From: JBQTHI01 sp052390035
Lineage (GTDB): Bacteria > Actinomycetota > Acidimicrobiia > Spongiisociales > ZC4RG35
Assembly (NCBI GenBank): GCA_052390035.1
Contig: JBQTHI010000013.1
Coordinates: 1-14,686 of the forward strand
DNA length: 14,686 bases
Reading direction: 5' to 3'
Shown piece by piece: positions 13,771 to 14,686 of the stretch. A model generated the notes under the pieces. That model was not told the origin of the DNA. It searched no databases and was given only the letters and a program-made list of their open reading frames with translations. Position 1 is the first letter of the stretch. Every line of letters begins with the position of its first letter. The translations under genes and the position numbers were made by a program.

Positions 13771-14686
<916 letters not shown>

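Overview
The window is a gene-dense, high-GC chromosomal segment, most likely from an actinobacterium (Actinomycetota). The pointers are an LLM-class oxidoreductase of the kind that normally uses F420, a CHAD protein, GTG/TTG starts, candidate leaderless genes with a TANNNT box 6-7 nt before the start codon, and SigH/SigR-like promoter motifs (GGAAT-N19-GTT). A deep lineage such as Acidimicrobiia is my guess only; no rRNA or lineage marker is present. I see no phage, insertion sequence, CRISPR array, tRNA or rRNA. All gaps between genes are under 160 bp.

Layout. (1) Positions 1-5092, all on +: the 3' part of an EamA-type exporter, an MFS exporter with a soluble C-terminal domain, a second MFS exporter, an ECF-type sigma factor, and an alkyltransferase that carries an Ada-type zinc/methyl-acceptor domain. 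Spacings are 37, 4 and 36 bp, and the last pair overlaps by 4 bp (ATGA). (2) 5252-6766 (+): an unrecognised single-pass membrane protein with low-complexity linkers. (3) 9274-6786 (-): a CHAD protein followed 59 bp later by a P-loop kinase fused to an LLM oxidoreductase. A Nudix hydrolase (9321-9770, +) diverges from the CHAD gene across 46 bp. (4) 10296-9739 (-): a GNAT acetyltransferase whose promoter region holds a perfect 18-bp palindrome; a solitary beta-class DNA methyltransferase (10398-11309, +) lies beyond it. (5) 11316-13622 (-) lon protease and 13771-end (+) dnaK, divergent across 148 bp.

How the genes may work together. The two parts most worth attention are regulatory. The ECF sigma factor has no recognisable anti-sigma partner. 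It is instead translationally coupled to a protein holding both methyl-acceptor centres known from Ada (PCHR and a four-cysteine zinc site), in the reverse order and without the AraC DNA-binding domain. An alkylation-responsive sigma/repair unit is a testable hypothesis. Between lon and dnaK, two GGAAT-N19-GTT motifs stand back to back in mirror symmetry, so one stress sigma factor could switch on a protease and a chaperone together. The remaining genes look like ordinary housekeeping or stress functions.
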